DNA of 64,000 nt from Rhodococcus sp040643435 (GCF_040643435.1 NZ_JBEYUH010000004.1:297724-361723); one strand, 5' to 3'. Positions 49,639 through 58,919 are shown, counted from the stretch's first letter. The notes: a model not told the origin generated them from the sequence alone. Made by a program: numbers and translations.

Positions 49639-50691
49639 ATGGCCGCGAAACGTTCGCCCGCCGAAGAACTGGCCGTGGACGGGATTGCCGTGCGGCTGTC
49701 GAACCCCGACAAGATCTATTTCCCGCAACTCGGTGCCGACGGCGGAACGAAGCGGCACCTCGTGGAGTACTACCGCAGGATCACCACCGAGTTCGATGCC
49801 CCGCTGCTGACCGCTCTGCGAGACCGGCCCACGCATCTGCAGCGATTTCCCGACGGCATCGAAGGAGAGGAGATCTACCAGAAGCGAGCACCGGTCAAGC
49901 GACCCGATCACGTCGCGACGTGTGAGATCACCTTTCCGTCGGGGCGCACGGCCGATGCGCTGCGCGTGCGTTCGGCCGCCGACGTGGTGTGGGCGGCGAA
50001 TCTCGGCACCGTCACCTTCCACCCGTGGCCGGTGCGGTGCGGCGACACCGACCGGCCCGACGAACTGCGCATCGACCTCGATCCGCAGCCCGGAACCGAT
50101 TTCGGCGATGCCCGGTCCGTGGCGCTGGAGGTCGTGCGTCCTCTCCTCGACGAACTCGGGCTGACGGGATTCCCGAAGACGTCCGGTGGGCGGGGTCTTC
50201 ATATCTACCTGGGGATCGTGCCCGAATGGGACTTCGTCGGGGTCCGCCGTGCCGGGATCGCGCTCATGCGTGAGATAGAGCGGCGTAGTGAAGGACGCGC
50301 GACGACGGCGTGGTGGAAGGAGGAACGCGGCGAACGGTTGTTCCTCGACTACAACCAGAACGCACGGGACAAGACGATCGCATCGGCATATTCGGTACGG
50401 CGCACCCCGACCGCGACCGTGTCGACCCCGGTGACGTGGGACGAACTGGCAGACGCCGAACCTGACGATTTCACCATCGCGACCGTGCCGGATCTGCTGG
50501 CCGAGCGCGGTGATCCGATGGCGGATCTCGCCGCGCACGCGCAGAAGCTGGACCTCCTGCTCGAGATGGCGGAGCGCGATACGGCAGCCGGTCTCGGCGA
50601 CCTGCCGTATCCGCCGAATCACCCGAAGATGCCGGGGGAGCCCAAGCGTGTGCAACCGTCCCGCGATACCGATCGCGCCACGAACACGTGA
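49639..50691 (+). CDS. LigD-type primase-polymerase (PolDom, stand-alone)
   Basis: A 350-residue archaeo-eukaryotic primase-like polymerase. The catalytic Asp pair is Asp146 and Asp148 (ELRIDLDPQPG), the nucleotide-binding motif is TSGGRGLHIYLGI, and a third Asp is in LFLDYNQNARDKTIASAYSVR. It resembles mycobacterial PolD2/Rv3730c-type proteins. In bacteria such enzymes fill gaps in break and excision repair together with LigC. Its ATG is one base after the ligC stop, with GGAGGA upstream (49628-49633), so the pair is co-expressed. No Ku is in the window. Confidence 0.9.
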   Translation: MAAKRSPAEELAVDGIAVRLSNPDKIYFPQLGADGGTKRHLVEYYRRITTEFDAPLLTALRDRPTHLQRFPDGIEGEEIYQKRAPVKRPDHVATCEITFPSGRTADALRVRSAADVVWAANLGTVTFHPWPVRCGDTDRPDELRIDLDPQPGTDFGDARSVALEVVRPLLDELGLTGFPKTSGGRGLHIYLGIVPEWDFVGVRRAGIALMREIERRSEGRATTAWWKEERGERLFLDYNQNARDKTIASAYSVRRTPTATVSTPVTWDELADAEPDDFTIATVPDLLAERGDPMADLAAHAQKLDLLLEMAERDTAAGLGDLPYPPNHPKMPGEPKRVQPSRDTDRATNT

Positions 50692-50812
50692 ACGGTGTTC
50701 GCCCGGACGTTCCGAATCGCGTCCCTGTCGTGACCTCGACGATGGGATCTTCGGGGCGACGATCCATAGACTGGCCGGGAAGACGGTCCGTGGAGGCTGG
50801 AAGGTGGATGCC

Positions 50813-51367
50813 GTGGTTCGCTCGAGGGCGTCCGGCCGGGTTCTCGGTGTGGGGATGGCGTTCGCTGCCGCGATCGGTGCCGGATTCCTCGTTCCGGAGT
50901 CCGCATTCGCGGCCACGACGTGCAGTGCTCCGCCGGGTTCTCCCGTCGACCTCGTTCAGATCGAGGGCGATGACGCGTGTGGCGCATCCACCGACGGCAC
51001 CGCTGGTGCCTGGAGTTATGGCGAGCGCGGAGTGGGCTTCGCCGATGCCCGCCTCGGTGCACAGGTCGGAGCCGCCGGATTCGACGGCGGCGTCGGTGCA
51101 GGGGAGAGTACGTCGGGTCGTCTGCTTGCGGTCGGGCTGGGGTCCGGGGCCCTGGCCCTCGGCGTGCTCGAACAGCCGGGAACGGCACTCGTGGTCGCGG
51201 GCCCCGAGTCCCAGGCCTTCGTGGGTGATGCCGACGATCCGGTGCTGTGTGAGGGTTCGGTGGCGGGGGCCTTCGATCTCGAGGCCGTTCGTGGGTGCGT
51301 CGTACTGGGTGACTTCAGCTACGTGACCCCCGGTGCGCAGACGCCGTCGTCGGCAGAGCTGCCCTAG
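50813..51367 (+). CDS. Secreted protein of unknown function (possibly DUF6764)
   Basis: A protein of about 184 residues with a signal peptide (MRSRASGRVLGVGMAFAAAIGAGFLVPESAFA-like) ending near residue 34. The mature part is rich in Gly, Ala and Asp, with Cys residues (TCSAPPG, DDACGAS, VLCEGS, RGCVVLG) that could make two disulfides. I think it belongs to the DUF6764 group, but with limited confidence. GTG 50813 is chosen because GGAAGG is eight bases upstream. GTG 50804 is the alternative. No function is known. Confidence 0.65.
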   Translation: MVRSRASGRVLGVGMAFAAAIGAGFLVPESAFAATTCSAPPGSPVDLVQIEGDDACGASTDGTAGAWSYGERGVGFADARLGAQVGAAGFDGGVGAGESTSGRLLAVGLGSGALALGVLEQPGTALVVAGPESQAFVGDADDPVLCEGSVAGAFDLEAVRGCVVLGDFSYVTPGAQTPSSAELP

Positions 51368-51407
51368 AGCGTTCGTGTTCCCCGGGAGTCATCGAAAAAC
51401 AATGTGT

Positions 51408-51428
51408 ACGTAACCTCTTCCGTTACGT
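51408..51428. promoter_or_regulatory. Inverted repeat before the serine hydrolase
   Basis: ACGTAAC-CTCTTCC-GTTACGT is a perfect 7-7-7 inverted repeat, 45 bases before the hydrolase start. It is a good candidate operator of a TetR-like regulator, which is not encoded next to it. Confidence 0.5.
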
Positions 51429-51473
51429 TTCGCGGCGTCGTAGCCTTTCGCACATGCCGATGGAGATGCAGCG

Positions 51474-52733
51474 ATGACGACGGGAGCGGTGTTCGAGCCT
51501 GCCCGGGCCTCGGCAGCATTCGCACCGGCCCATGCACCGGAGCCGGCCGGGTCCCGGCCGATCCCCACCGCACCGACCGAGATGCTCGTGCATCCGCAGT
51601 TCCTTCGCCTTGCCGACGCGTTCTTCTCGCTGTACCGGCGCCCTCATCACGGGGGCGGCGCGCTCACCGCTTATCTCCACGGGGAGAAGGTTCTCGACAT
51701 CTGGTCGGGCTGGTCCGCTCCCGATCGCCGATGGAACCGCGACACGATGGCGCTGTCGTTCTCGACGGGTAAGGGCGTGGCGTCCACCGTCGTGCATCGT
51801 CTGGCCGAGCGTGGATCGATCGACTATTTCGCGCCCGTCGCGGATTACTGGCCGGAGTTTGCCGCGAACGGCAAACAGGACATCACCGTCGCCGACGTCC
51901 TCACCCACCGTTCGGGCCTTCATCGGGTGCGGGGACTGGTACCGGGAACTCGCGGGATCCTCGACTACGACGCGACCGTCGCGGCTCTCGAGAAGGCGGC
52001 ACCGGATCGTCGACGCACGGCCGGTTCGGGCTATCACGCCGTCACCTTCGGATGGCTCGTCGCCGAGCTCGTCCAGCGGGTGACCGGCCTGCCCTTCGTG
52101 GAGGTCGTGGAACGAGAGATCGCTCGGCCCCTCGGAGAACCCGATTTCTGGTACCGCGTTCCGCACGACGAACGAGGCCGGATCGCGAAGTTGTTCCCGC
52201 GGCTCACGCCGGCCGGTCTGCACTGGGGTACGAGCGCGGCGGTGCTGTCGCGACTCGCGCCGACCCGAGGTCTGGCCGAGGCTGCGATGCCGGACGGCTT
52301 CGACAGACTCGTGGGCGATCCCGCCGTGCACGACGCGGTGATGCCGGGGTGGAACGGTGTGTTCACCGCCCGCTCTCTCGCGCGGATGTACGGCGCGATC
52401 GCCGCGGGCGGCACGATCGACGGGGTGAAATTCCTCGACAGCACCACGATCGACGAGATGTCCCGGGTCCGGGTGCGCAGTCGGGACTACGTTCTGGGAG
52501 TGCCGATGGCGTGGCGGCTCGGCTACCACCAGCCCATCTTCGCCGGCGTCCAGCGCCCCCGAGGTGCGCTCGGGCACTACGGAGTGGGTGGCTCGGGGGC
52601 TTATGCAGATCTCGACACCGGTCTCTCCCTTGCCTTCGTCACCAACCGCCTCGGGGCCGGAGCCATGCCGCTCGGAGACCTGCGACTTGCGCGCCTCGGC
52701 GAACTGGCGCGCTCGCTCGCACGACGCGCCTGA
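51474..52733 (+). CDS. Serine beta-lactamase-like esterase
   Basis: A 419-residue enzyme of the class C beta-lactamase/esterase EstB family. The SxxK motif is Ser97-Thr-Gly-Lys100 (ALSFSTGKGVAS), and the Tyr motif is in SGYHAVTFGWLVAELVQ. The C-terminal His/Gly segment is GHYGVGGSGAYAD. No signal peptide is obvious, so it is probably cytoplasmic and an esterase rather than a beta-lactamase. It resembles mycobacterial LipE/LipD-type proteins. Confidence 0.87.
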   Translation: MTTGAVFEPARASAAFAPAHAPEPAGSRPIPTAPTEMLVHPQFLRLADAFFSLYRRPHHGGGALTAYLHGEKVLDIWSGWSAPDRRWNRDTMALSFSTGKGVASTVVHRLAERGSIDYFAPVADYWPEFAANGKQDITVADVLTHRSGLHRVRGLVPGTRGILDYDATVAALEKAAPDRRRTAGSGYHAVTFGWLVAELVQRVTGLPFVEVVEREIARPLGEPDFWYRVPHDERGRIAKLFPRLTPAGLHWGTSAAVLSRLAPTRGLAEAAMPDGFDRLVGDPAVHDAVMPGWNGVFTARSLARMYGAIAAGGTIDGVKFLDSTTIDEMSRVRVRSRDYVLGVPMAWRLGYHQPIFAGVQRPRGALGHYGVGGSGAYADLDTGLSLAFVTNRLGAGAMPLGDLRLARLGELARSLARRA

Positions 52734-52825
52734 ATCTTCCGGTCATTTTTGTTGTTTCGGAGACGAGGGCCCCTCGGGGGCGGGACGATCCGAACCGGAG
52801 CGTCGCCGATTCGAGGAGTTCAGCC

Positions 52826-53050
52826 ATGAGTCATGTCTATCGGGTGATCGAGGTCGTCGGATCTTCGACGACCGGAATCGACGACGCGATCGCGAAAGCG
52901 GTAGCGCGAGCTGCGGAAACCACGCGGCATCTGGAGTGGTTCGAGACGGTCAACGTCCGGGGGCACATCGACGACGGGCGGGTCGCTCACACGCAGGTCA
53001 CACTGAAGATCGGCTTCCGGATCGAGGAGACCACCGAACCGGGCGCCTGA
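52826..53050 (+). CDS. Dodecin (flavin-binding)
   Basis: A 74-residue dodecin, forming a hollow dodecamer that stores flavins. The conserved Trp38 (HLEWFETVNVRGHID) stacks on flavin and Gln57 (HTQVTLKIGF) binds it. The start has GAGGAG upstream. It stands 121 bases before the FprB-type flavoprotein gene and is close to several flavin users, which fits flavin buffering. Confidence 0.92.
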   Translation: MSHVYRVIEVVGSSTTGIDDAIAKAVARAAETTRHLEWFETVNVRGHIDDGRVAHTQVTLKIGFRIEETTEPGA

Positions 53051-53071
53051 CCGTTTCGGAGGCGGAAATGT

Positions 53072-53125
53072 CATGTTACATTTGCGAGAACAGCGTTCTC
53101 GACCGGGACTGTAACGTGTTATAGT
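53072..53125 (+). promoter_or_regulatory. Nested dyad and -10 element before fprB
   Basis: An inner perfect palindrome CGAGAAC-AGC-GTTCTCG (53085-53101) lies inside an outer dyad CATGTTACA...TGTAACGTG (53072-53080, 53110-53118; 8 of 9 matched). TATAGT at 53120-53125 is a good -10. The symmetric block covers the -35 region, so a repressor or activator site there is likely. Confidence 0.6.
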
Positions 53126-53171
53126 CTGGGGCCCCGTTCAGACGTTCCCCGTATTGTAGGCAGGTACCACT

Positions 53172-54851
53172 GTGGCTTATGTAATCACCCAGGCGTGTTG
53201 CAACGACGTCTCGTGTGTGGAGGTCTGCCCGGTCAACTGCATACACCCGACGCCGGACGAAGCGCCTTTCGCGACGACGGAGATGCTCTACATCGATCCC
53301 GACACGTGCATCGACTGCGGGGCTTGTGTCGACGAGTGCCCGGTGGATGCGATCGCGGCCGACAACGAACTGACGCCGGCGCAGGAACCCTATCTGGAAA
53401 TCAATGCCGAGTACTACCGCCGTTACCCGATCGGGCCGGACTGGCCCGAGTTGCGCAGTCGGCGCAAGCTTCCCGCGGAACTCGGCACGCTTCGCGTGGC
53501 GATCGTCGGGTCCGGTCCGGCCGCGTGCTACGCGGCGATGGACCTGGTGTCGCACTCGGCGGTGCAGGTCGACATCTTCGACCGTCTTCCCACGCCCTAC
53601 GGCCTCGTTCGTGCCGGGGTGGCTCCCGACCATCAGAGCACCAAGGGGGTCGGCGACGTCTTCCGCAGCGCGATCGGGCACAAGAACACGCAGTGTTATT
53701 TCAACGTCGAGGTCGGCACCCACATCACGCACGAGGAACTGCTGGCCCATCATCACGCGGTGATCTACGCCGTCGGTGCCGCAGGCGATCGCAAGCTGGG
53801 GATTCCGGGTGAGGACCTGGCCGGCTCGCATGCCGCGACCGAGTTCGTCGCCTGGTACAACGGCCATCCGGATTTCGCCGACCTCACTTTCGATCTGTCC
53901 GCCGAGCGTGCGGTGATCATCGGCAACGGCAACGTCGCTCTCGACGTCGCGCGGGCATTGGTGATGGATCCGGAAGATCTTGCGCGCACCGACATCGCCG
54001 AGCACGCGCTCGAGGCACTGCGGAAGTCGAACATCCGCGAGGTCGTGGTCGTCGGTCGTCGCGGGCCGGCGCAGGCCGCGTACACCAACCCGGAACTGCT
54101 CGCGCTCGGCTCGTTGCCGGGCGTCGACGTGATCGTCGATCCGGTCGAGGTCGAACTCGATCCGGTCAGTCGCACGCTGATCGACGACCCGGAGGTCGAA
54201 CCGCGCCTGGCGCTGAAGGTCCGGCAGGTCGAGGGGTTCGCTCAGCGCACGCCCACCGAAGGCAACAAGCGCATCGTTCTGCGTTTCCTCGCGTCACCGG
54301 TGGAGATCTCGGGCGACGGGGTCGTCGAGTCGATCACGCTCGAACGCAACGAACTCGTCGAGGTCGACGGGCGCCTCGAGGCCCGCCCGACGGGCGAGAC
54401 CGAGACCTTGTCCGCCGGTCTGGTGCTGCGGTCGATCGGTTATCGAGGTACTGCGCTGGCAGGTCTGCCTTTCGACGATCGGCGCGGTGTGATCCCGAAC
54501 GACTGCGGGCGAGTGGTCGACGCCGAGACGGGCACGCCGGTGCCCGGTGTCTACACAGCCGGGTGGATCAAGCGTGGTCCCAGCGGGGTCATCGGCACCA
54601 ACAAGCAGTGCTCGGCGGAAACGGTCGAGAAGATCCTCGACGATTTCGTCGAGGGCAAATTGCCCGAGCCGGTCGCAGATCGGGAGAAGCTGGCGGCGCT
54701 GGTCGCCGAGCGGCGTCCCGAGCGCATCGACTATCGGGGCTGGCTGCAGATCGACAAGCAGGAGAAGGCTCGCGGTTCGGCGGCGGGGCGTTCGCGTCTG
54801 AAGTTCGTCTCGATCGAGGACATGCTGGCGGCGTCGCGCATCGATTCGTGA
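53172..54851 (+). CDS. fprB: Ferredoxin-fused ferredoxin-NADP+ reductase (FprB type)
   Basis: A 559-residue fusion. Residues 1-~75 are a ferredoxin with CIDCGACVDECP (Cys46, 49, 52, 56) for a 4Fe-4S cluster, plus Cys10, 15, 19 and 23 for a second cluster. Residues ~105-559 are an adrenodoxin-reductase-like flavoprotein: LRVAIVGSGPAACYAAMDL binds FAD, and VVVVGRRGPAQAAY binds NADP. A GWIKRGPSGVIGTNK segment lies near the C-terminus. It transfers electrons from NADPH to ferredoxin-type partners such as P450 systems. The start is GTG 53172, which gives MAYVITQACC. Confidence 0.93.
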   Translation: MAYVITQACCNDVSCVEVCPVNCIHPTPDEAPFATTEMLYIDPDTCIDCGACVDECPVDAIAADNELTPAQEPYLEINAEYYRRYPIGPDWPELRSRRKLPAELGTLRVAIVGSGPAACYAAMDLVSHSAVQVDIFDRLPTPYGLVRAGVAPDHQSTKGVGDVFRSAIGHKNTQCYFNVEVGTHITHEELLAHHHAVIYAVGAAGDRKLGIPGEDLAGSHAATEFVAWYNGHPDFADLTFDLSAERAVIIGNGNVALDVARALVMDPEDLARTDIAEHALEALRKSNIREVVVVGRRGPAQAAYTNPELLALGSLPGVDVIVDPVEVELDPVSRTLIDDPEVEPRLALKVRQVEGFAQRTPTEGNKRIVLRFLASPVEISGDGVVESITLERNELVEVDGRLEARPTGETETLSAGLVLRSIGYRGTALAGLPFDDRRGVIPNDCGRVVDAETGTPVPGVYTAGWIKRGPSGVIGTNKQCSAETVEKILDDFVEGKLPEPVADREKLAALVAERRPERIDYRGWLQIDKQEKARGSAAGRSRLKFVSIEDMLAASRIDS

Positions 54852-55000
54852 GTCCTCGCTGAACGGGTGGCGGGTGCAGCGACCGGCCGCGATGGCGCGC
54901 TGCACCACCCACGTCCGTGATCCCACAGGTGATCGACCCGGGGTGTCCCGTGCGGCAGAGTGCGAGGAAGCGATCCGGTCGGCTCGGTGTTGAGCCGAGC

Positions 55001-55975
55001 ATGGTCGCCTTGTCATTGCTGGACCGGTCCCGTACCCGCAAGGGGCAAACCGATGCTGCCGCGCTGCGGCAGACGGTGCACCGCGCGGAGCTTGCCGAGG
55101 CAGCCGGATATCACCGCTTCTGGGTGGCCGAGCATCATGCCGTTCCGGGTATCGCTTCAGGTGCCCCCGCGATTCTCGTCGGGGCGATCGCGGATCGGAC
55201 CAGCCGGATCCGGGTGGGTTCCGGTGGAGTGATGCTGCCGAACCATCAGCCGATCGTCGTTGCCGAACAGTTTGCCCTGCTCGCGGCGCTGCATCCGGGC
55301 CGGATCGATCTGGGGGTCGGGCGCTCCCTCGGTTTCACTGCGCCCGTGCGCGATGCCCTTCGGACCCACAGCGCCGATGACGGCGACTTCGTGGCGGACG
55401 TGAGGGAACTGCAGTCCTACCTGCATGGAACGGCGGAAGTGACCGTACGCCCTCATGTTCCCGAACCGCCACCGATCTTCGTGCTCGGCACGGGCCGGGG
55501 CCTGCAGGTGGCAGCCCGCCTGGGATTGCCGGTGGTCGTCGCCGGCCCACTCCTGAGGCAGGGTTCGGAACCGTTCGACCGCTACCGCGCCGACTTCCGG
55601 CCCGGCTCGGCCGGAGCGGAGCCGTATGTGATCGTCGGACTGGAGGTCCTGATCGCCGACACCGAGGCGGAGGCTGCAGAGTTGCTGCTGCCGGAGTCGT
55701 GGGCGATGGCAGTGGCGCGGGAATCGGGCTCGTTTCCGCCGCTGTCCACGGTCGAGGAGATTTACCGGCAGCCGATGACCGAGCGGCGTCGCCGCATCGT
55801 CGCAGAAACCGAGAGGGACGCGCTGGCCGGGACCGAGGATCAAGTGGCAGAAGACCTGGAAAAGTTGATCGCCACCACCGGGGCGAACGAGGTGCTCAGC
55901 TCCGCCTCCACCTTCGATACTGCTGCTCTGTACGAGTCCGATGCGCGGCTGGCCAGGATATTCGGGCTCGGCTGA
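55001..55975 (+). CDS. LLM-class flavin-dependent oxidoreductase (MsnO8-like)
   Basis: A luciferase-like TIM-barrel oxidoreductase of about 324 residues. It starts MVALSLLDRSRTRKGQTDAAALRQTVHRAELAEAAGYHRFWVAEHHAVPG, has VGSGGVMLPNHQPIVVAEQFALL and LHPGRIDLGVGRS, and ends with an LLM-type tail. It resembles MsnO8-like members. The ribosome-binding site is weak; ATG 55001 is chosen because the homology starts there. The substrate and whether it uses FMN or F420 cannot be told. Confidence 0.83.
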   Translation: MVALSLLDRSRTRKGQTDAAALRQTVHRAELAEAAGYHRFWVAEHHAVPGIASGAPAILVGAIADRTSRIRVGSGGVMLPNHQPIVVAEQFALLAALHPGRIDLGVGRSLGFTAPVRDALRTHSADDGDFVADVRELQSYLHGTAEVTVRPHVPEPPPIFVLGTGRGLQVAARLGLPVVVAGPLLRQGSEPFDRYRADFRPGSAGAEPYVIVGLEVLIADTEAEAAELLLPESWAMAVARESGSFPPLSTVEEIYRQPMTERRRRIVAETERDALAGTEDQVAEDLEKLIATTGANEVLSSASTFDTAALYESDARLARIFGLG

Positions 55976-56092
55976 CCTCCACACGACACAGCGCTAGGCT
56001 GGAGCAATGCTCGGCGTCGCTGCAAGGGGCGGCGATGATCTTCTCTGCGGTCGATGTCTACCGAGCACACCGCCCCTCGGAAGGTGTGACCT

Positions 56093-56794
56093 ATGACCGA
56101 CCCGAACCCCGAGCGGCTGAGTCGCACGATGGCCGATCTCGCCCGTTCCTTCGACAGCGCGGGTACGGATCTCGACACGAGTCTGCAACGAATCACGAAT
56201 GCTGCCGTGGAACTGGTTCCTGGTGCCGGCAGTGCCGACGTACTCGTCATCGCAGGGCGCGGAAAGTGCGAGTCGCACGCGGCGACCTCCCGGCTGCCGC
56301 TGCGGATCGACGCATTGCAGGCCCGGCTCGGAGAAGGTCCGTGCGTGGACGCTGCCGTGGACAGTATGTTCACCTGCAGTGACGATCTGGCGGTGGAGAC
56401 ACGCTGGCCGGCATTCACCGCGGCGGCCCTCGAAGCCGGAGTGCGCAGCCTCCTGTCGTTCCGACTCTATGCCCACGACGTGCAGGCCGGCGCTCTGAAC
56501 CTGTTCGCCTCCGAGCCGAATGTCTTCGATGAAGAGTCGATCCACGTAGGAGAGGTGCTCGCAGCCCATGCCGCGATCGCGTTCGTCTCGGCCCGCCGGC
56601 AACTGCAGCTGCATTCGGCGATCGCCTCGCGGGATCTCATCGGCCAGGCCAAGGGCATGCTCATGGAACGTTTCGCCGTGGACGCCGATCGGGCCTTCGA
56701 GATGATGGTCGCGCTGTCCCAGGAATCCAATGTCCCGGTGGCATCCATCGCAACCCGCATCGTCGAGTTGGGATCCCAATCCCCCCGCTCCTGA
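56093..56794 (+). CDS. GAF-ANTAR RNA-binding regulator
   Basis: A 233-residue two-domain regulator. A GAF-like sensor (~10-165, including ARLGEGPCVDAAVDS) is followed by an ANTAR RNA-binding domain (SRDLIGQAKGMLMERFAVDADRAFEMMVALSQESNVPVASIATRIVE), which in other bacteria binds tandem hexaloop hairpins to prevent termination. No such tandem hairpins are clear near it. It has no HWE/HPK kinase next to it. Confidence 0.88.
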   Translation: MTDPNPERLSRTMADLARSFDSAGTDLDTSLQRITNAAVELVPGAGSADVLVIAGRGKCESHAATSRLPLRIDALQARLGEGPCVDAAVDSMFTCSDDLAVETRWPAFTAAALEAGVRSLLSFRLYAHDVQAGALNLFASEPNVFDEESIHVGEVLAAHAAIAFVSARRQLQLHSAIASRDLIGQAKGMLMERFAVDADRAFEMMVALSQESNVPVASIATRIVELGSQSPRS

Positions 56795-56808
56795 CGACGT
56801 GCTCGCGG

Positions 56809-57246
56809 CTACCGGGTCAGGTCGATCACGCGAGCGCTGCCTTGCGCGGCCGCACACAGTTGCTGCGTGGAGTCCTCGGCGACGGCGTAGATCTCGCATC
56901 TGCACAGCGCCTGTCTTCTGCTCCCGCTGACCACTGTGGCGACCGCTCGCAGGTGTGTCCCGCCGGCGGGTCGTAGATAGTCGAGCGTCATGCCCGTCGT
57001 CACGATCGACGGGCCGAGGGCCGTTCCGGCCGCGAAGGTGAGGGCATTGTCCGCCGCGTAGGCCAGGACGCCGCCGTGCGCGAACCCGAATTGCTGGAGC
57101 AGTTCGGGTACGAGGGGTATCTCCAGCACCGCCCGCCCCGGCCCGAGTTCGGCAAGGCGGGCTCCGAGCAGCACACTGAACGGCTGGGAGGCCAGCACCT
57201 TGCGGGCGTCGTCCAGGGTCAGGTTCTCGGCCGCGTCCTCGGACAT
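56809..57246 (-). CDS. PaaI-type hotdog thioesterase
   Basis: A 145-residue thioesterase of the PaaI/4HBT family. The active-site pattern is GFAHGGVLAYAADNALTFAAGTAL, with Gly-Gly and an Asp. MTLDYLRPAGGTHLRAVATVV follows. It would hydrolyse aryl- or short-chain acyl-CoA. The ATG at 57246 (MSEDAAENLTL) is preferred over 57255. It is convergent with the ANTAR gene and just before the WS/DGAT gene on the same strand. Confidence 0.85.
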   Translation of the reverse strand: MSEDAAENLTLDDARKVLASQPFSVLLGARLAELGPGRAVLEIPLVPELLQQFGFAHGGVLAYAADNALTFAAGTALGPSIVTTGMTLDYLRPAGGTHLRAVATVVSGSRRQALCRCEIYAVAEDSTQQLCAAAQGSARVIDLTR

Positions 57247-57291
57247 GCACAGCAACGTACTCTCTTCCGTGCCACCGCATCATGGAAGTGG

Positions 57292-58644
57292 CTACCCTGC
57301 CGACGCACCGCTGGAGGCGATGATCGCCCGGAACTGCTGGTGCAGGGCCTCTGCGATGTAGTCGATCTCGGGGACGAGATCGGGATCGACGGTGATCACG
57401 ACGGTCAGGCTGCCGGCATACGAAAGTGCGGCGAAGGAAACACCGATATTTCCTGTGCTGACGATCAGCGGCACGATCGAGGTGACCGGAGCTCCTGCGA
57501 CCGTGATCGGCGTCGACGGCCCCGGCAGATCGGACAGAAACGAATTGACCAGATGCTGCCGGTTCACGAACCGACTGAACGCCCCGACCCTCGCCAGCGT
57601 TCGGAACACCGGGCCCAACAGCGTGGACGACGCACCTCGCACATTCGCCTTCTGCTTGCGGGTGCTGCGGGAGACGGAAATCAGCTGTTCCGCCGGTGTA
57701 CCCGTCAGCGGCACCCGGATCGGCATGACGCCGACCTGGTTGCCCAATCGTCCACTCGTGGTCGCAGTGCGGGCGGAGACCGGCACCGAGACGACCAGAG
57801 CGGATGGGAACTCACCGCGTCGGCGCAGAGCGGTCGCCATGGCACCACTGACGGCGACCAGCAACGCATCGTTGATCGTCGCGTTCCGTCGTCGTCCCCC
57901 TCGACGGATCGCGTCCAGATCGACTTCGACCGTTCTGACCGCACGACGAACACCCGTGGGGGCGTTGAACGAACACCGAGGAGCACGTCCGCCCGCGCCT
58001 TGTCCGAGTTCTGCCCACGCGGCAGGAAGGCCCCCAAGTGTTCGCGGAATCCGCCGCAGCATGCGCAGGCGTTCGATCACGTTGTCGACGAGGAGTTCTC
58101 CCGTTCCCGGCCGGACCGGGGGACGGTGAGTCCGGTGCGTGCGCGCTGGGATGCTCATACCGTCGGCGAGATGCGCCAGCATCGCCAGCCCTCCGATTCC
58201 GTCGGCCAGCACATGATGCAGCACTACCACCAGCGCCGTGTGCCCGTGTGGATCCGCTGTGCCGGTGACGAGGATTGCTCGCCACAGCGGCCGGGACCGG
58301 GTCAGAGGCCGGGTGAGTGCCTCCACTGCGAGGGTCATGGACGCATCTCGGTTGCCGGGCTCGGGGCACGGCACCTGGGACAGGTGCGCATCGATGTCGA
58401 AGTGCTCGTCGTCGAACCAGTAGGGCCGTCCGAGTCCGGGTGCCGGTTCTATCAGGCATTGTCGCAGTCGGCGGATTCCGGTGAGCCGCTCGGCGAGCGC
58501 GGCCCGCAGCGTCGTAGGGTCCGACACGCCGTCACCGGCAAAGAAGATCGCGGCCCCGACATGCAGAGGAACCGGTCCGACATCCGAGACGAGTTCGGTC
58601 AGATCGCCGGGGCCTATGCGGTCGATTCGGGTCGCGTCCGCCAC
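57292..58644 (-). CDS. Wax ester synthase / diacylglycerol acyltransferase (WS/DGAT)
   Basis: A 450-residue acyltransferase that makes triacylglycerol or wax esters from acyl-CoA. The catalytic HHxxxDG is His143-His144-Val-Leu-Ala-Asp148-Gly149. The C-terminal ND motif is in ATINDALLVAVSGA, and PLIVSTGNIGVSFAALSYAG is conserved. It is of the long actinobacterial type. Rhodococcus carries many paralogues, and the substrate of this one is unknown. The start is GTG 58644. A hotdog thioesterase gene follows it on the same strand. Confidence 0.9.
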   Translation of the reverse strand: MADATRIDRIGPGDLTELVSDVGPVPLHVGAAIFFAGDGVSDPTTLRAALAERLTGIRRLRQCLIEPAPGLGRPYWFDDEHFDIDAHLSQVPCPEPGNRDASMTLAVEALTRPLTRSRPLWRAILVTGTADPHGHTALVVVLHHVLADGIGGLAMLAHLADGMSIPARTHRTHRPPVRPGTGELLVDNVIERLRMLRRIPRTLGGLPAAWAELGQGAGGRAPRCSFNAPTGVRRAVRTVEVDLDAIRRGGRRRNATINDALLVAVSGAMATALRRRGEFPSALVVSVPVSARTATTSGRLGNQVGVMPIRVPLTGTPAEQLISVSRSTRKQKANVRGASSTLLGPVFRTLARVGAFSRFVNRQHLVNSFLSDLPGPSTPITVAGAPVTSIVPLIVSTGNIGVSFAALSYAGSLTVVITVDPDLVPEIDYIAEALHQQFRAIIASSGASAG

Positions 58645-58919
58645 GATTCGAGGATCGCAGGTTTCGTTGCCGGAAGGAGTGGTCGTCCGAGATCGCGGCG
58701 CGGATTCCGGTCGAACAAGTCATACAGGACTGACGAAGGGCGCATTCTTGCCCGGCGCAACGACCTTGCGGCAGCGATTCTCAGGTGCGGGGTGTCTTTG
58801 CGGCCGACCACCGCCCGGATCGGAGGCTTATTGCCTACGGTGGAGTATGCGTGCAGTGTGAAGCACGGGGGACGAGCGGCGATGCCCGCGTCGCCGCGCC
58901 GAGGAGAGGGACGCCGATC

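Noticed and set aside
53085..53101. KstR site before fprB
   Set aside because: The palindrome has AAC-N3-GTT, whereas KstR sites have a two-base spacer, so the match is superficial.
56795..56808. ANTAR target hairpins near the GAF-ANTAR gene
   Set aside because: No tandem hexaloop pair was seen in the flanking gaps on either strand.
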